The notes beneath the pieces were generated by a model that was not told the DNA's origin, did not search any database, and was given only the letters and a program-made list of their open reading frames with translations. The translations under genes and the position numbers were made by a program. DNA of 41,046 nucleotides from Deltaproteobacteria bacterium (lineage in GTDB: Bacteria > Desulfobacterota > Binatia > UBA12015). Every line of letters begins with the position of its first letter. The stretch's first letter is position 1. The DNA is taken from contig VGTK01000033.1 in the NCBI GenBank assembly GCA_016874715.1, positions 1 through 41,046 of the forward strand, read 5' to 3'. Shown here piece after piece: positions 31,810 to 40,051 of this stretch.

Positions 31810-32631
31810 ATGACAACGACACGACGCACGCCTTGGGCGCGTGGCACCACGGTGCTGCTTACGCTGACGCTTTCCCTAGCCGCCTGCGCGTCGCCGCGAC
31901 CGAGCCCGGCACCACCTGCGTCGAAGGCTCCTGCTGATCCTGAGTTGCGGGTGGGGATCACCCTTGATTCACCGCCATTTGTCATGCAGGAACGGCAGCT
32001 CGTCAGCGCGATCGGAATTGAGATCGACTTTGCGCGACGGCTTCAACACGACTTGCAGCGTCCCCTGCGCTTTATCGAAATGCCGTGGAATCAGCTGATC
32101 CCGGCGCTTCTCGGAAACCAGATCGACATCATCATGTCCGGCATGACGATCACTCGCTTGCGCAGCATGCGCGTCGCGTTCAGCGATCCCTACATGGACT
32201 CGGGTTTGTCGGTCCTGATCCGCAATGACCTTGGCGCTGCCGACCAAACGCCCGAGCAAGCCCTTAGCGGCTCGCTCCGTCTCGGTGTCACGCGAGGAAC
32301 CACCGCGGCCACTTTTGTCAGCCAAGTGTACCGTAGCGGGCAGATCTTTCCGTACCTCAGCAACTCAGACGGGGTAGCCGACCTCGTGCAATCGCGCATC
32401 GATGCATTCGTCACCGACGCGCCAATAGTCGCTTGGTTCGCATCGGCGCACGACGGGACGCTCCGCCCATTGATTCGCCCGCTTCTCACGCAGGAGCAGC
32501 TGGGCTGGGGCTTCCGTCCACAGGACGAGGACCTCCGCGCCACCGCCAACGCCTCGCTCGCCAACTGGAAGGCGGAAGGCTTCGTGGAGCGTACGATCAG
32601 GCACTGGATCCCGCTCTACAAGGCGCGATAG
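31810..32631 (+). CDS. extracellular solute-binding protein family 3, lipoprotein
   Basis: A 273-residue binding protein of the SBP_bac_3 family (amino-acid/transglycosylase MltF-like receptors). It has a lipoprotein signal (LLTLTLSLAAC, C26), a Pro/Ala linker, then the family core: LRVGITLDSPPFVM, GIEIDFARRL, IEMPWNQLIPALLGNQIDIIMSGMTITRLRSMRVAFSDPYM (the FSxPY motif) and GVTRGTTAATFV. No permease or ATPase gene follows. Codon choice and GC are visibly lower than in the flanking genes, and an IS element lies 55 bp downstream, so horizontal acquisition is likely. The role could be sensing or low-specificity uptake. Confidence 0.85.
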   Translation: MTTTRRTPWARGTTVLLTLTLSLAACASPRPSPAPPASKAPADPELRVGITLDSPPFVMQERQLVSAIGIEIDFARRLQHDLQRPLRFIEMPWNQLIPALLGNQIDIIMSGMTITRLRSMRVAFSDPYMDSGLSVLIRNDLGAADQTPEQALSGSLRLGVTRGTTAATFVSQVYRSGQIFPYLSNSDGVADLVQSRIDAFVTDAPIVAWFASAHDGTLRPLIRPLLTQEQLGWGFRPQDEDLRATANASLANWKAEGFVERTIRHWIPLYKAR

Positions 32632-32682
32632 GCCGGAGTTGACTTGGCGTTCTACGTGAACGACGCACCGGACGCGGAAGTT

Positions 32683-32702
32683 CTAGCAGGCCGTTGAAGA
32701 GT
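32683..32702. repeat. left end of IS: CTAG duplication and terminal repeat
   Basis: CTAG at 32683-32686 is the target duplication, followed by the left terminal repeat CAGGCCGTTGAAGAGT (32687-32702). It matches the right end at 13 of 16 positions. Confidence 0.85.
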
Positions 32703-32821
32703 TGGCGTTTCGGAGTGGTACGGCAAGCACAGTCATCATCGATCCCTCTCAGGGTTCGCGTCGTCGGGGTCGTTCCGGCCCGCCGTCGGGTCGGACGAGC
32801 CCACCGATCAGCGTTCCCGGA

Positions 32822-33925
32822 TCACCCAGTGGCCGCTTGTGGCATCAGTTTCGACATCCGAAGCAAGTTGTAGGTCGCACCGACGAGGCAGGCCCAGAAT
32901 TCCGTTCGCTCGACTCCTCGGTAACGCGATCGCCTGAGGCCGCCGACCGTCTTGCCCCAGCCGAAGATCTCCTCGACGCGTTTGCGGATCTTCTGGCTCG
33001 TGGCGCAGTCCGCGTGCCGCGTCGTTCGCCCGTCGATGTTCGAGCGTCGACCGCTGGTGTTCTGCGCCACGTGCGGCGTGACTCCCGCCGTTCGCACCGT
33101 GTGCACGAAGGCCGCGACGTCGTAACCCTTGTCGCCGCCGAGGGTGCGCGGCCGGAAGCCTCGGTCTTGCAGCCGCCCGAGCAGCATCAGTGCTTCGTCT
33201 CGCTCCGCCGTTCCAGTCGCCTGGGCCACCGAGATGTCCACGTACAGCCCGTTGCGGTTCTCCATCATCACGTGCCCCGAGAAGCAGAGCTTCGCCTCTT
33301 TGCCGTCTCCCTTGCGCGCCAGGAGCGTTTCGGGATCCGTCGTCGAGCCATGCGTCTCGTTGCGACGCCGCTCGCCCCGGAAGTTCACCGTCGGGTTGCC
33401 GCGATCGTCCGGCGGCGGCCGGTCCTCGGGTCTCTCGTCCCTGGGGCGCACGCTCTTCATCGATGCCCACGCCTCGATCAGCGTACCGTCGACCGTGAAG
33501 TGCTCCTTCGAGATCGGCCCCTCGCGCCGCGCCTGCGCGATGACCCCCTCTAAGAAACGCCTCGCCACCTCGTGCTCGATCAGGCGATCGCGGTTCTTGG
33601 TGAAGGTCGAGTGGTCGAAAGCGTCCTCCTCGATTCCCATGTCGAGGAAGAAGCGAAACAGCAGGTCGTACTGGAGGCGTTCGCAGAACGGCCGCTCGCT
33701 GCGCACGGTGTACAGGACGATCAGGAGAAACGACTTAAGCAGCGTCTCGGGCGGAATCGAGTAGCGCCCACGCTCGTCGTACATCTGATCGAAAACGGGC
33801 GAGAGCCGTTCGAGCTCCCGGTCGGAGATAGCCTTGATCCGCCGGATCGGATGGTCCTTGGGAGCCCTCCGTGCCAGGGTCATGAGGCTGAACATCGTCT
33901 CCTGCTGCTCCGCACGTCCGCGCAT
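32822..33925 (-). CDS. IS5-family DDE transposase
   Basis: A 367-residue DDE transposase for the surrounding element. The N-terminus (MRGRAEQQETMFSLMTLARRAP...DHPIRRIKA) and DUF772-like region (PPETLLKSFLLIVLYTVRSER) are typical of the IS5 group. Catalytic acidic residues are D146 in FTVDGTLIEAWAS, D265 in GGDKGYD and E318/E319 in RKRVEEIFGWGKTVGG. ATG 33925 has GGAGG 8 bases upstream; GTG 33934 is an in-frame alternative that overlaps the ribosome site and is less likely. The protein appears full length without stops. Confidence 0.93.
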   Translation of the reverse strand: MRGRAEQQETMFSLMTLARRAPKDHPIRRIKAISDRELERLSPVFDQMYDERGRYSIPPETLLKSFLLIVLYTVRSERPFCERLQYDLLFRFFLDMGIEEDAFDHSTFTKNRDRLIEHEVARRFLEGVIAQARREGPISKEHFTVDGTLIEAWASMKSVRPRDERPEDRPPPDDRGNPTVNFRGERRRNETHGSTTDPETLLARKGDGKEAKLCFSGHVMMENRNGLYVDISVAQATGTAERDEALMLLGRLQDRGFRPRTLGGDKGYDVAAFVHTVRTAGVTPHVAQNTSGRRSNIDGRTTRHADCATSQKIRKRVEEIFGWGKTVGGLRRSRYRGVERTEFWACLVGATYNLLRMSKLMPQAATG

Positions 33926-33988
33926 CGTCGCCACCTCCGCAGGGAAGGATCTTCGATGCCAAGAAGAAGCACAGACGTCAATCTAAAA

Positions 33989-34004
33989 GCGCCCGTGCGG
34001 GCGC
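33989..34004. promoter_or_regulatory. hairpin inside the right end of the IS
   Basis: GCGCCCG and CGGGCGC pair around TG, flanked by AAA and a TTT-containing stretch. Its position between the IS end and the transposase start suits a structure that stops transcription entering from outside, a known way for insertion sequences to limit transposase synthesis. The role is inferred. Confidence 0.45.
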
Positions 34005-34024
34005 ACTTTTCAACATCCTGCTAG
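34005..34024. repeat. right end of IS: terminal repeat and CTAG duplication
   Basis: Read on the minus strand, 34020-34005 is CAGGATGTTGAAAAGT, paired with the left terminal repeat at 13 of 16 positions. CTAG at 34021-34024 is the second copy of the target duplication. Confidence 0.85.
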
Positions 34025-34037
34025 CGCGTGTACTGGC

Positions 34038-34054
34038 CTCGGGCGACACCCGAG
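34038..34054 (-). terminator. possible hairpin after the DUF1904 gene
   Basis: CTCGGG (34038-34043) and CCCGAG (34049-34054) pair around 5 bases, some 118 bp beyond the stop of the leftward DUF1904 gene. No U tract. The rest of 34025-34171 shows no gene. Confidence 0.25.
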
Positions 34055-34171
34055 ACCGGCCAATGAACGACCTTGAACACCGGTGGTGCTGGTGACCGGG
34101 CGTGATCCGCAGTCCGGGCCGACTCTCTGGACGACTCTGACGCAGCTTGATCCAGTTGCCCGGCGCCCGTG

Positions 34172-34528
34172 TCAGCGCCGGTTGCGCGCGGCCCACGCGG
34201 CGCAGGTCTCGCCGTCGATGGTCGCGTCCTCCCACTTCTCGTGCAGCTCGACCTGCACCGAGCCGGTGCGCCCCAGATCCTGCTTGACGATGCGCGTGAG
34301 CGCGGCCGCGGCCTTCTGCCAGTGCTCGGGCGGACGCCGGATCCAGCTCACCTCGACGATCGTCGGCAGCTCGGCGTCGTTGCCGTCGCGGAACAGCTGC
34401 GCCTCGCGCAGGTAGACGTAGATCGCGTCGCGCCGCGTGCCGAGCTCGCGCTCGAAGAAGTCCGACGCGAGCCTGCTGAAAGTGCGTCCCTGCTCGCGGT
34501 CGAGCCCCGTTACCCAGAGATTCGGCAT
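34172..34528 (-). CDS. DUF1904/tautomerase-like protein
   Basis: A 118-residue protein starting MPNLWVTGLD, so processing would expose Pro1 as in the tautomerase/MIF superfamily. The rest (FFERELGTRRDAIYVYLREAQLF, PTIVEVSWIRRPPEHWQKAAAALTRIVKQDL) follows the beta-alpha-beta pattern of DUF1904, small cytoplasmic proteins of unknown role. ATG 34528 is chosen because GGAGGAGAG immediately precedes it; the longer frame from 34546 would start inside that ribosome site. Whether it is an active tautomerase is not known. It is divergent from the hydrolase at 34576 with a 47-bp gap. Confidence 0.7.
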   Translation of the reverse strand: MPNLWVTGLDREQGRTFSRLASDFFERELGTRRDAIYVYLREAQLFRDGNDAELPTIVEVSWIRRPPEHWQKAAAALTRIVKQDLGRTGSVQVELHEKWEDATIDGETCAAWAARNRR

Positions 34529-34575
34529 GCCTCTCTCCTCCTTCACTGCTTCCGCGCGCCATGTAATCTGAACCC

Positions 34576-35202
34576 ATGTTCGCCGGCAAAACCACGATTC
34601 CCTGCTCGCACGGCCAGCTCGAGGCCATCTACCGTCCCACCACCGATCTCGCCCAGCGCGTCGCCCTCGTCCTGCACCCGCACCCGCTCTACGGCGGCAC
34701 GATGCACAACCCGGTCGTCTTCCACACCGCGCGCGCCCTGCGCGACGCCGGCTTCGAGACCCTGCGCATCAACTTCCGCGGCGTCGGCGCGAGCTCCGGC
34801 ACGCACGACCGCGGCGCCGGCGAGGTCGACGACGCGCGCGAGGCGCTCGACTTCCTGCTCTCGCAGCAGCCGGCCGCGAAGCAGGTGCTGGTCGCCGGGT
34901 TCTCGTTCGGATCGGCCGTCGCCCTGAAGCTCGGCTGCAGCGACGCCCGCGTGCACCGGATCGTCGCGATCGCGGCGCCGGCCGGCATGTACGACTTCTC
35001 CTTCCTCGCGCAGTGCGCCAAGCCGAAGCTCTTCGTGCACGGCGACAGGGACGACGTGGCGCCGCTGTCGCTGCTGCGCGACAAGCTCGAGCGCCTCGCG
35101 GTTCCGCAGGCGGACGTGCGCGTCCTGCGCGGCGCCACGCACTTCTTCGAGGGCCAGATCGCCGAGCTGCGCACCGAGGTGCAGCAGTTCGCCGTGAGCT
35201 GA
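34576..35202 (+). CDS. alpha/beta hydrolase
   Basis: A 208-residue cytoplasmic hydrolase of the dienelactone-hydrolase-like group. HPHPLYGGTMHNPVV (residues 34-48) is a conserved oxyanion-side motif, the nucleophile elbow GFSFGS places S110, and D157 (HGDRDD) and H189 (GATHFF) complete the triad. The protein ends soon after the histidine, which is normal for this compact family. Substrate unknown. It lies between divergent and convergent neighbours and is probably a single-gene unit. Confidence 0.88.
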   Translation: MFAGKTTIPCSHGQLEAIYRPTTDLAQRVALVLHPHPLYGGTMHNPVVFHTARALRDAGFETLRINFRGVGASSGTHDRGAGEVDDAREALDFLLSQQPAAKQVLVAGFSFGSAVALKLGCSDARVHRIVAIAAPAGMYDFSFLAQCAKPKLFVHGDRDDVAPLSLLRDKLERLAVPQADVRVLRGATHFFEGQIAELRTEVQQFAVS

Positions 35203-35214
35203 CCGGCGACCGCC

Positions 35215-36546
35215 TCAGGACGCGCGGCGGTCCGGCTCGCCCGTCTCGGTGCCGTCCTGTTCCTGTCGGCGCAGGTGCTCGCTGTAGGCGAGGAACAGGA
35301 AGCGCTCGACGCCGTCGATCGCGAGCGCGCTGCGCAGCGACGGGAAGATCTCGAACGCGTGCTGCGCGCCCGGGATCTCCGCGTACGCGACCGGCTCGCG
35401 CGAGACGCTCTTCAGCGCCTTGTACATGCCGCGCGCCTCCGCGGCCGGCACCAGCGAGTCGTAGTCGCCGTGTACCAGGAAGAACGGCGGCGCGTCGGCG
35501 TTCACCCGATAGAGCGGCGACGCCTGCTCGTACAGCGCGCGGGCCTGCGACAGGTGCTTCTTCATCACGTGCTGCGCGAGCACGTCGCGCAGCCCTTCGT
35601 TGCGGTAGACGCCGTCGCGGTTGGTGAAGTCGTACACGCCGTAGAACGCGACGCAGCCCTGCACGCGCGTGTCCTCGTCCTCGAAGCCCGGCTGGAACTC
35701 GGGCGCGTTCGGCGTCAGCGCCGCGAGCGACGACAGGTGTCCGCCCGCCGATCCGCCCGTGATGACGATGAAGTCGGGGTCGGCGCCGTAGTCGGCGGCG
35801 TGCTCCTTCAGCCAGCGGATCCCGCGCTTGACGTCTACGATGTGGTCCGGGAACGTCGCGTGCGGGCTCAGGCGGTAGTCGATCGCGGCACACAGCCAGC
35901 CGTGCGAGGCCATGCGCTGCATGAGCGGGATGCCCTGCTCGTTCTTGCTGCCGACGATCCAGGCACCGCCGTGCACCTGCAGCAGGATCGGTCGCGGCCG
36001 TCGTGTGCCGATCGCGGAGCCCGGCGTACCCTCGTGGGCGCGGTAGAGGTCCAGCTTGAGGCCGCTGGGCAGACCGCGACGGCCGAAGTCCGTCGCGTAG
36101 ACGATGTTGCGGATGCGCTCGACGCGCGGGTCACGCATGGCGAACGGCAGAGCGATCTCGCGCCAGTTGATGCCGTGGCTGAGCAGCGGCCGGAGCTCGG
36201 GCAGAATGTGCTCCTCGTACCCGGTGCCGAGACCGCTCAGCAGCGCTTCCGTGCAGACGCGCTCGGCCTGGGTCGCCCGGCGGAACAAAAGAAGGAGGCC
36301 CACCCAGGAGCCGAGCGAGATCAGCATGGCGAGCTTGCCCGGCCACGCGTCGAGCGCGCCGAGCGCCACGAACACGCAGGTCGCGAGCACCTGCCAGGCG
36401 ACGTGATGCAGCGCGAGCTCGGCCGTGAGCCACCCCGCGAAGAAGCTGATCACCGCCGCGTGGCGCTGCACGAGCATGGGATTGAAGGCGTTGAAGGTGA
36501 ACCAGGCGCCGACGAGGCTCGCGACGAGGAAAAGGGCGGAAATCAC
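35215..36546 (-). CDS. membrane-anchored HSL-type esterase
   Basis: A 443-residue protein with about three N-terminal hydrophobic helices (residues 1-90, such as ALFLVASLVGAWFTF and LAMLISLGSWVGLLLLF) joined to a hormone-sensitive-lipase-type alpha/beta hydrolase domain. VHGGAWIVGS (HGG 192-194) is the oxyanion hole, GGSAGGHLS carries nucleophile S266, and HGDYDSLVP plus GAQHAFEIF give the Asp and His. It probably hydrolyses an ester or lipid at the inner membrane. GTG 36546 overlaps the stop of the upstream thioesterase gene by 4 bp, with AGGAG upstream, so the two genes are translationally coupled. Confidence 0.88.
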   Translation of the reverse strand: MISALFLVASLVGAWFTFNAFNPMLVQRHAAVISFFAGWLTAELALHHVAWQVLATCVFVALGALDAWPGKLAMLISLGSWVGLLLLFRRATQAERVCTEALLSGLGTGYEEHILPELRPLLSHGINWREIALPFAMRDPRVERIRNIVYATDFGRRGLPSGLKLDLYRAHEGTPGSAIGTRRPRPILLQVHGGAWIVGSKNEQGIPLMQRMASHGWLCAAIDYRLSPHATFPDHIVDVKRGIRWLKEHAADYGADPDFIVITGGSAGGHLSSLAALTPNAPEFQPGFEDEDTRVQGCVAFYGVYDFTNRDGVYRNEGLRDVLAQHVMKKHLSQARALYEQASPLYRVNADAPPFFLVHGDYDSLVPAAEARGMYKALKSVSREPVAYAEIPGAQHAFEIFPSLRSALAIDGVERFLFLAYSEHLRRQEQDGTETGEPDRRAS

Positions 36547-36986
36547 GATGCGGTCTCCTGGGGATCGGAAGGGGCCGCGGCGAAGAAGCGGCCCTGCGCA
36601 CGCGTCAGCTCGTCGCCGTTCACGGCGAGGCGGATCGTGCCCTCGATGAAGAAGCTCCGGCCGCGCGTGCCGGTGATGCGTCCGGCGACCACCACGGGCG
36701 TTCGCGTCGGTACCGGATGGACGTAGCGCACCGTCAGCTCGCCGGTGACGACGCCCGTGCCGGCCTTCGCGTACGCCGTCATGCACATGGCCTCGTCGAG
36801 CAGGGTCGCCTGGATGCCACCGTGCGCGATGCCCGGGGCGCCCTCGAAATCCGCTGGGACCTCGTACTCGACCTCCACCCCGTCTTCGGTCTCGAAGAAG
36901 CGCAGCTTGAGACCCGAAGCGTTGGCGGGTCCGCATCCGAAGCAGCGGCCGTTGCGGTCGTTGGCGAACCAGATCTGTCGTCGCAT
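36543..36986 (-). CDS. hotdog-fold thioesterase (PaaI-like)
   Basis: A 147-residue single-hotdog protein. It carries the N-terminal CFGCGPANASGLKL motif common in PaaI/YbgC-like thioesterases, the HGGIQATLLDEAM active-site helix (H55, catalytic Asp/Glu nearby) and TGELTVRYVHPVPTRTPVVVAGRI. It should hydrolyse acyl-CoA thioesters, substrate unknown. GTG of the esterase overlaps its stop, so it is the first gene of a two-gene leftward operon that may act on related acyl or ester compounds. No strong ribosome site precedes ATG 36986. Confidence 0.87.
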   Translation of the reverse strand: MRRQIWFANDRNGRCFGCGPANASGLKLRFFETEDGVEVEYEVPADFEGAPGIAHGGIQATLLDEAMCMTAYAKAGTGVVTGELTVRYVHPVPTRTPVVVAGRITGTRGRSFFIEGTIRLAVNGDELTRAQGRFFAAAPSDPQETAS

Positions 36987-37064
36987 GGCGGAAGGCCCGG
37001 GGCCCGCAGAATGCTATCGATCGGCTTGCGGTGCGACAACCGCGGCCGGATCCGGCCGCCGCGG

Positions 37065-37853
37065 TCAGATCCGGCGGGCGAGGAACAGGTGCTCCTCGCT
37101 CGGCTCGGCGATCCCGTCGGGAAAGCGCCGCTCGAGCTCGTCCCGGAGGGCCTCGAGGAATTCGGCGTGGTGCTCGCCCGCGTAGCGGCGCAGGAACTCC
37201 GTGGTCGCCGCGTAGCCGTGGAATTCGGCGGGGGTGTAGTGCAGCACGCCGTGCAGCACGCGCGGCGGCGCCGCCTGCAGCAGCGACGCGCGGAACGGCT
37301 CGGGCGGGTGGACGAACACCTGCCGGTCGGGGATGTCGCGCCCGAAGCGCCGCAACACCTCGCGGATCAGGAGCGGGGTTGGCGCGTCGGCTGCCGGGTA
37401 GCGCCAGAAGAGAGCGACCGCTCCACCGGGCGCGAGCACGCGGGTGATCTCGTCGAGCGCGGGCCGCGGCGCGAACCAGTGGAACGCGGTGCCGCAGGTC
37501 ACGAGATCGACGCACGCCTCGCCGAGCGCCAGCGCCTCGGCCCGCGAGCGGACCAACGGTGCGGGTGCCTGCAGGCGAGCCCGTGCTTCGGCGAGCATCG
37601 GCATGGAGAAGTCGGCGCCAACGACTCTCCAGCCGCGCCGGCTCAGCGACGCGGTGACGAAGCCGGTGCCGCAGCCGAGGTCCAGCGCACGGCGCCCGAC
37701 GTCCGGTCCCGTGAACGCCCCGATGGCGTCGTAGAGCGCGGCCGAGTAGTCGCGGCGGAAGCACGCGTAGGTGCGGGCCTGGCGCCGGAAGTCGGGCGGC
37801 TCGTCCGAGCGCGGCAGGACGAGGTCGGCGCTGCTGGTGTGGTCGTCTGGCAT
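37065..37853 (-). CDS. class I SAM-dependent methyltransferase
   Basis: A 262-residue Methyltransf_11-type enzyme. Motif I is ALDLGCGTGFVTASLSRRG (about 56-74), followed by GADFSMPMLAEARARL, CVDLVTCGTAFHWF and ITRVLAPGGAVALFW. This pattern (CGTGxVT, HWF) resembles the trans-aconitate methyltransferase-like group, but the substrate is unknown. A longer frame could begin at GTG 37940 but runs through the 12-bp direct repeat at 37931 and adds low-complexity residues, so ATG 37853 is preferred although its ribosome site is poor. A single leftward gene. Confidence 0.85.
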   Translation of the reverse strand: MPDDHTSSADLVLPRSDEPPDFRRQARTYACFRRDYSAALYDAIGAFTGPDVGRRALDLGCGTGFVTASLSRRGWRVVGADFSMPMLAEARARLQAPAPLVRSRAEALALGEACVDLVTCGTAFHWFAPRPALDEITRVLAPGGAVALFWRYPAADAPTPLLIREVLRRFGRDIPDRQVFVHPPEPFRASLLQAAPPRVLHGVLHYTPAEFHGYAATTEFLRRYAGEHHAEFLEALRDELERRFPDGIAEPSEEHLFLARRI

Positions 37854-37930
37854 CGGAACGGCGACGCGGTCCCGCGAGCCCGTCTGCCACGCCGGCCGAG
37901 GAGCCGCAACGGTGGCGGCTCCCGGCCCCC

Positions 37931-37955
37931 CGAGCTTCACGCTCGAGCTTCACGC
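37931..37955. repeat. 12-bp direct repeat upstream of the aldehyde dehydrogenase
   Basis: CGAGCTTCACGC occurs at 37931-37942 and again at 37944-37955, separated by one T. It lies just before the candidate -35 of the aldehyde dehydrogenase promoter, where activators often bind, and in the gap to the divergent methyltransferase. Confidence 0.5.
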
Positions 37956-37958
37956 CCG

Positions 37959-37986
37959 TTGACGCCGCGCCCGCAACGGCATTAAG
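37959..37986 (+). promoter_or_regulatory. candidate promoter for aldehyde dehydrogenase
   Basis: TTGACG (37959-37964) is followed after 16 bases by ATTAAG (37981-37986). The -35 is one base off consensus and the -10 matches weakly. It is 40 bp before ATG 38026 and follows the direct repeat. Confidence 0.35.
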
Positions 37987-38025
37987 CGTGGATCGAGAAT
38001 CGTCGAACGACGGAGGGATCGACTC

Positions 38026-39522
38026 ATGGCAGCAGCGCCCGCTCTGAATCCGGCCGTGCAGGACTTCGTCCGCGCGCCGTTCCGCAAGATGCTGATCGAC
38101 GGCAAGTGGGTCGCGTCGGCGTCCGGCAAGACCTTCGAGACCGTGAACCCGGCGACCGGGGGCGCGCTCGCCAGCGTCGCCGAGGGCGACGCCGAGGACG
38201 TCGAGCGCGCGGTGCGAGCGGCGCGGCGTGCCTTCGATGACGGCCCGTGGTCGCGCATGAGCCCGGGCGATCGCGTCAAGATCCTGCTCCGCACCGCCGA
38301 CCTGATCGAGCAGAACGCGCTCGAGCTGGCACAGCTCGAGACGCTCGACAACGGCAAATCGATCAACGAGAGCCTCAACGTCGACATCCCATCCGCCGCC
38401 GGCACGTTCCGCTACTACGCCGGCTGGGTCGACAAGTCGTACGGCCAGACGATCCCGTCCGACCCGTCGTTCTTCAACTTCACGCTGCGCGAGCCGGTCG
38501 GCGTCTGCGGCCAGATCATCCCGTGGAACTTCCCGCTGCTGATGGCCGCGTGGAAGCTCGGTCCGGCGCTGGCGTGCGGCAACACGGTGGTGCTGAAGCC
38601 GGCCGAGCAGACGCCGCTCACCGCGCTGCGCCTCGGCGAGCTGCTGCAGGAGGCAGGTCTTCCCGACGGCGTGCTCAACATCGTTCCCGGATACGGGCCG
38701 ACCGCGGGAGGCGCCCTGGTCAAGCATCCGGCGGTGGACAAGATCGCGTTCACCGGCTCGACCGAGGTCGGCAAGGAGATCCACCGCGAGACCGCCGGCA
38801 CGCTCAAGCGGGTGTCGCTCGAGCTCGGCGGCAAGTCGCCGAACATCGTCTTCGCCGACGCCGACGTCGAGGCCGCGGTGCAGGGCGCGCTCATGGGCGT
38901 GTTCTTCAACCAGGGACAGGTGTGCTGCGCCGGCACGCGGCTCTTCGTCGAGCAGAAGATGCACGACGAGTTCGCCGACGTGCTCGCGAAGCACGCGCAC
39001 GAGATGCCGCAGGGCCACGGCCTCGACCCGGCAACGAAGGTCGGCCCGCTGGTCAGCAAGGAGCAGCTCGACCGTGTGACGGACTACCTCGCGATCGGCA
39101 AGAGCGAGGGCGCGAAGGCGATCGCGGGCGGCGAGCGGAACACCGCGGCGGGCCTCGCGGACGGCTACTTCGTGAAGCCCACCGTGTTCACCGGCGTCCG
39201 CAACGACATGCGCATCGCGCAGGAGGAGATCTTCGGGCCGGTGGTCTCGGTCATCCCGTTCAAGGACGAGAGCGATGCCGTCCTGCAGGGCAACAACACG
39301 TTCTACGGCCTCGCGGCCGGGGTGTGGACGAAGGACGTCAACAAGGCGCACCGGGTCGCCCGCGCGATCCGCGCCGGGACGCTGTGGGTCAACTGCTACA
39401 ACGTCTTCGGCGCGTCGGCACCCTTCGGTGGCTACAAGCAGAGCGGCTACGGCCGCGAGCTCGGCAGCTACTCGCTCGACCTCTACACCCAGATCAAGAC
39501 GGTCTGGATGAAGTTGTCGTAA
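38026..39522 (+). CDS. aldehyde dehydrogenase (ALDH1-like)
   Basis: NAD(P)-dependent oxidation of aldehydes to acids. The 498-residue protein is full length for the family. It has the cofactor strand [32 protein letters not shown], the glycine motif [11 protein letters not shown], the general base E266 in [11 protein letters not shown] and catalytic cysteine C300 in [11 protein letters not shown], then [13 protein letters not shown] near the C-terminus. The signature resembles the ALDH1/2 and betaine-aldehyde group. GGAGGG 8 bases before ATG 38026 confirms the start. It may serve catabolism of alcohols or aldehydes generated elsewhere in the window, but no direct link is visible. Confidence 0.95.
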   Translation: MAAAPALNPAVQDFVRAPFRKMLIDGKWVASASGKTFETVNPATGGALASVAEGDAEDVERAVRAARRAFDDGPWSRMSPGDRVKILLRTADLIEQNALELAQLETLDNGKSINESLNVDIPSAAGTFRYYAGWVDKSYGQTIPSDPSFFNFTLREPVGVCGQIIPWNFPLLMAAWKLGPALACGNTVVLKPAEQTPLTALRLGELLQEAGLPDGVLNIVPGYGPTAGGALVKHPAVDKIAFTGSTEVGKEIHRETAGTLKRVSLELGGKSPNIVFADADVEAAVQGALMGVFFNQGQVCCAGTRLFVEQKMHDEFADVLAKHAHEMPQGHGLDPATKVGPLVSKEQLDRVTDYLAIGKSEGAKAIAGGERNTAAGLADGYFVKPTVFTGVRNDMRIAQEEIFGPVVSVIPFKDESDAVLQGNNTFYGLAAGVWTKDVNKAHRVARAIRAGTLWVNCYNVFGASAPFGGYKQSGYGRELGSYSLDLYTQIKTVWMKLS

Positions 39523-39558
39523 CGAGGGAGCGCGTGCCGGGCACGCACCGCCTCGCCT

Positions 39559-39576
39559 CGCGCGGCAAGCCGCGCG
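39559..39576 (+). terminator. possible terminator after aldehyde dehydrogenase
   Basis: CGCGCGGC and GCCGCGCG are perfect complements separated by AA, giving about 7 bp of usable stem, 37 bases after the stop. There is no U tract. A second short inverted repeat (GCGTGC/GCACGC) lies just before it. The 126-bp gap to the rhodanese gene otherwise shows only GC-rich sequence. Confidence 0.4.
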
Positions 39577-39648
39577 GGGCCCCTCTTGCCGCGCGCGCCG
39601 CGCCGGGCGACGTTGCGCGCGCGGCGGCTTCGGCCTAGACGGTTCCGC

Positions 39649-40026
39649 ATGGCAGCGAAGAAGCACTCGCCCGCGTTCGAGCGGCTGTGTGAGGACTCGC
39701 GCTCGCGCGTCCGCGAGGTGAGCGTGCACGACGCCGCACGCGAAGCGCAGACCGCCGGCGTCCTGCTGGTCGACGTGCGCGAGGAGAGCGAGTGGGCCGC
39801 GGGCCGGGCGTCCGGCGCGGTGCACCTCGGCAAGGGGGTCATCGAGCGCGACATCGAGGAGCGTGTGCCCGACAAGGGTACTCGCCTGCTCCTCTACTGC
39901 GGCGGCGGCTACCGCTCGGCGCTCGCGGCCGACAGCTTGCAGCGCATGGGCTACACCAACGTCGCGTCGGTCGCGGGCGGCTGGCGGGCGTGGAACGACG
40001 CCGGCCTGCCGGTGACGCGCGGCTGA
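39649..40026 (+). CDS. rhodanese-like domain protein
   Basis: A 125-residue single rhodanese domain, cytoplasmic. VLLVDVREESEWAAGRASGAVHLGKGVIE is the CH2A-like N-terminal motif, and the active-site loop is LLYCGGGYRSALAA, with C84 as sulfur-accepting cysteine in the six-residue loop typical of sulfurtransferases. The C-terminus VASVAGGWRAWNDAGLPV is standard. It could transfer sulfane sulfur; the acceptor is unknown. The in-frame ATG at 39586 adds arginine-rich sequence unlike the family, so ATG 39649 is taken. The pxpB gene follows after 25 bp. Confidence 0.9.
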   Translation: MAAKKHSPAFERLCEDSRSRVREVSVHDAAREAQTAGVLLVDVREESEWAAGRASGAVHLGKGVIERDIEERVPDKGTRLLLYCGGGYRSALAADSLQRMGYTNVASVAGGWRAWNDAGLPVTRG

Positions 40027-40051
40027 ACCCGGACGGCCGAGGCGAGCGCGT

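Larger units (their letters stand above)
32687..34020 (-). mobile_element. IS5-family insertion sequence, complete, 1334 bp
   Basis: Flanked by direct CTAG repeats (32683-32686 and 34021-34024), which fit the YTAR target of the IS5 group. Imperfect 16-bp terminal inverted repeats bound a single intact transposase gene on the minus strand. A perfect GCGCCCG/CGGGCGC hairpin lies inside the right end upstream of the transposase. Both ends and the gene look intact, so the copy could be active. Name within the IS5 group cannot be assigned by eye. Confidence 0.9.
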
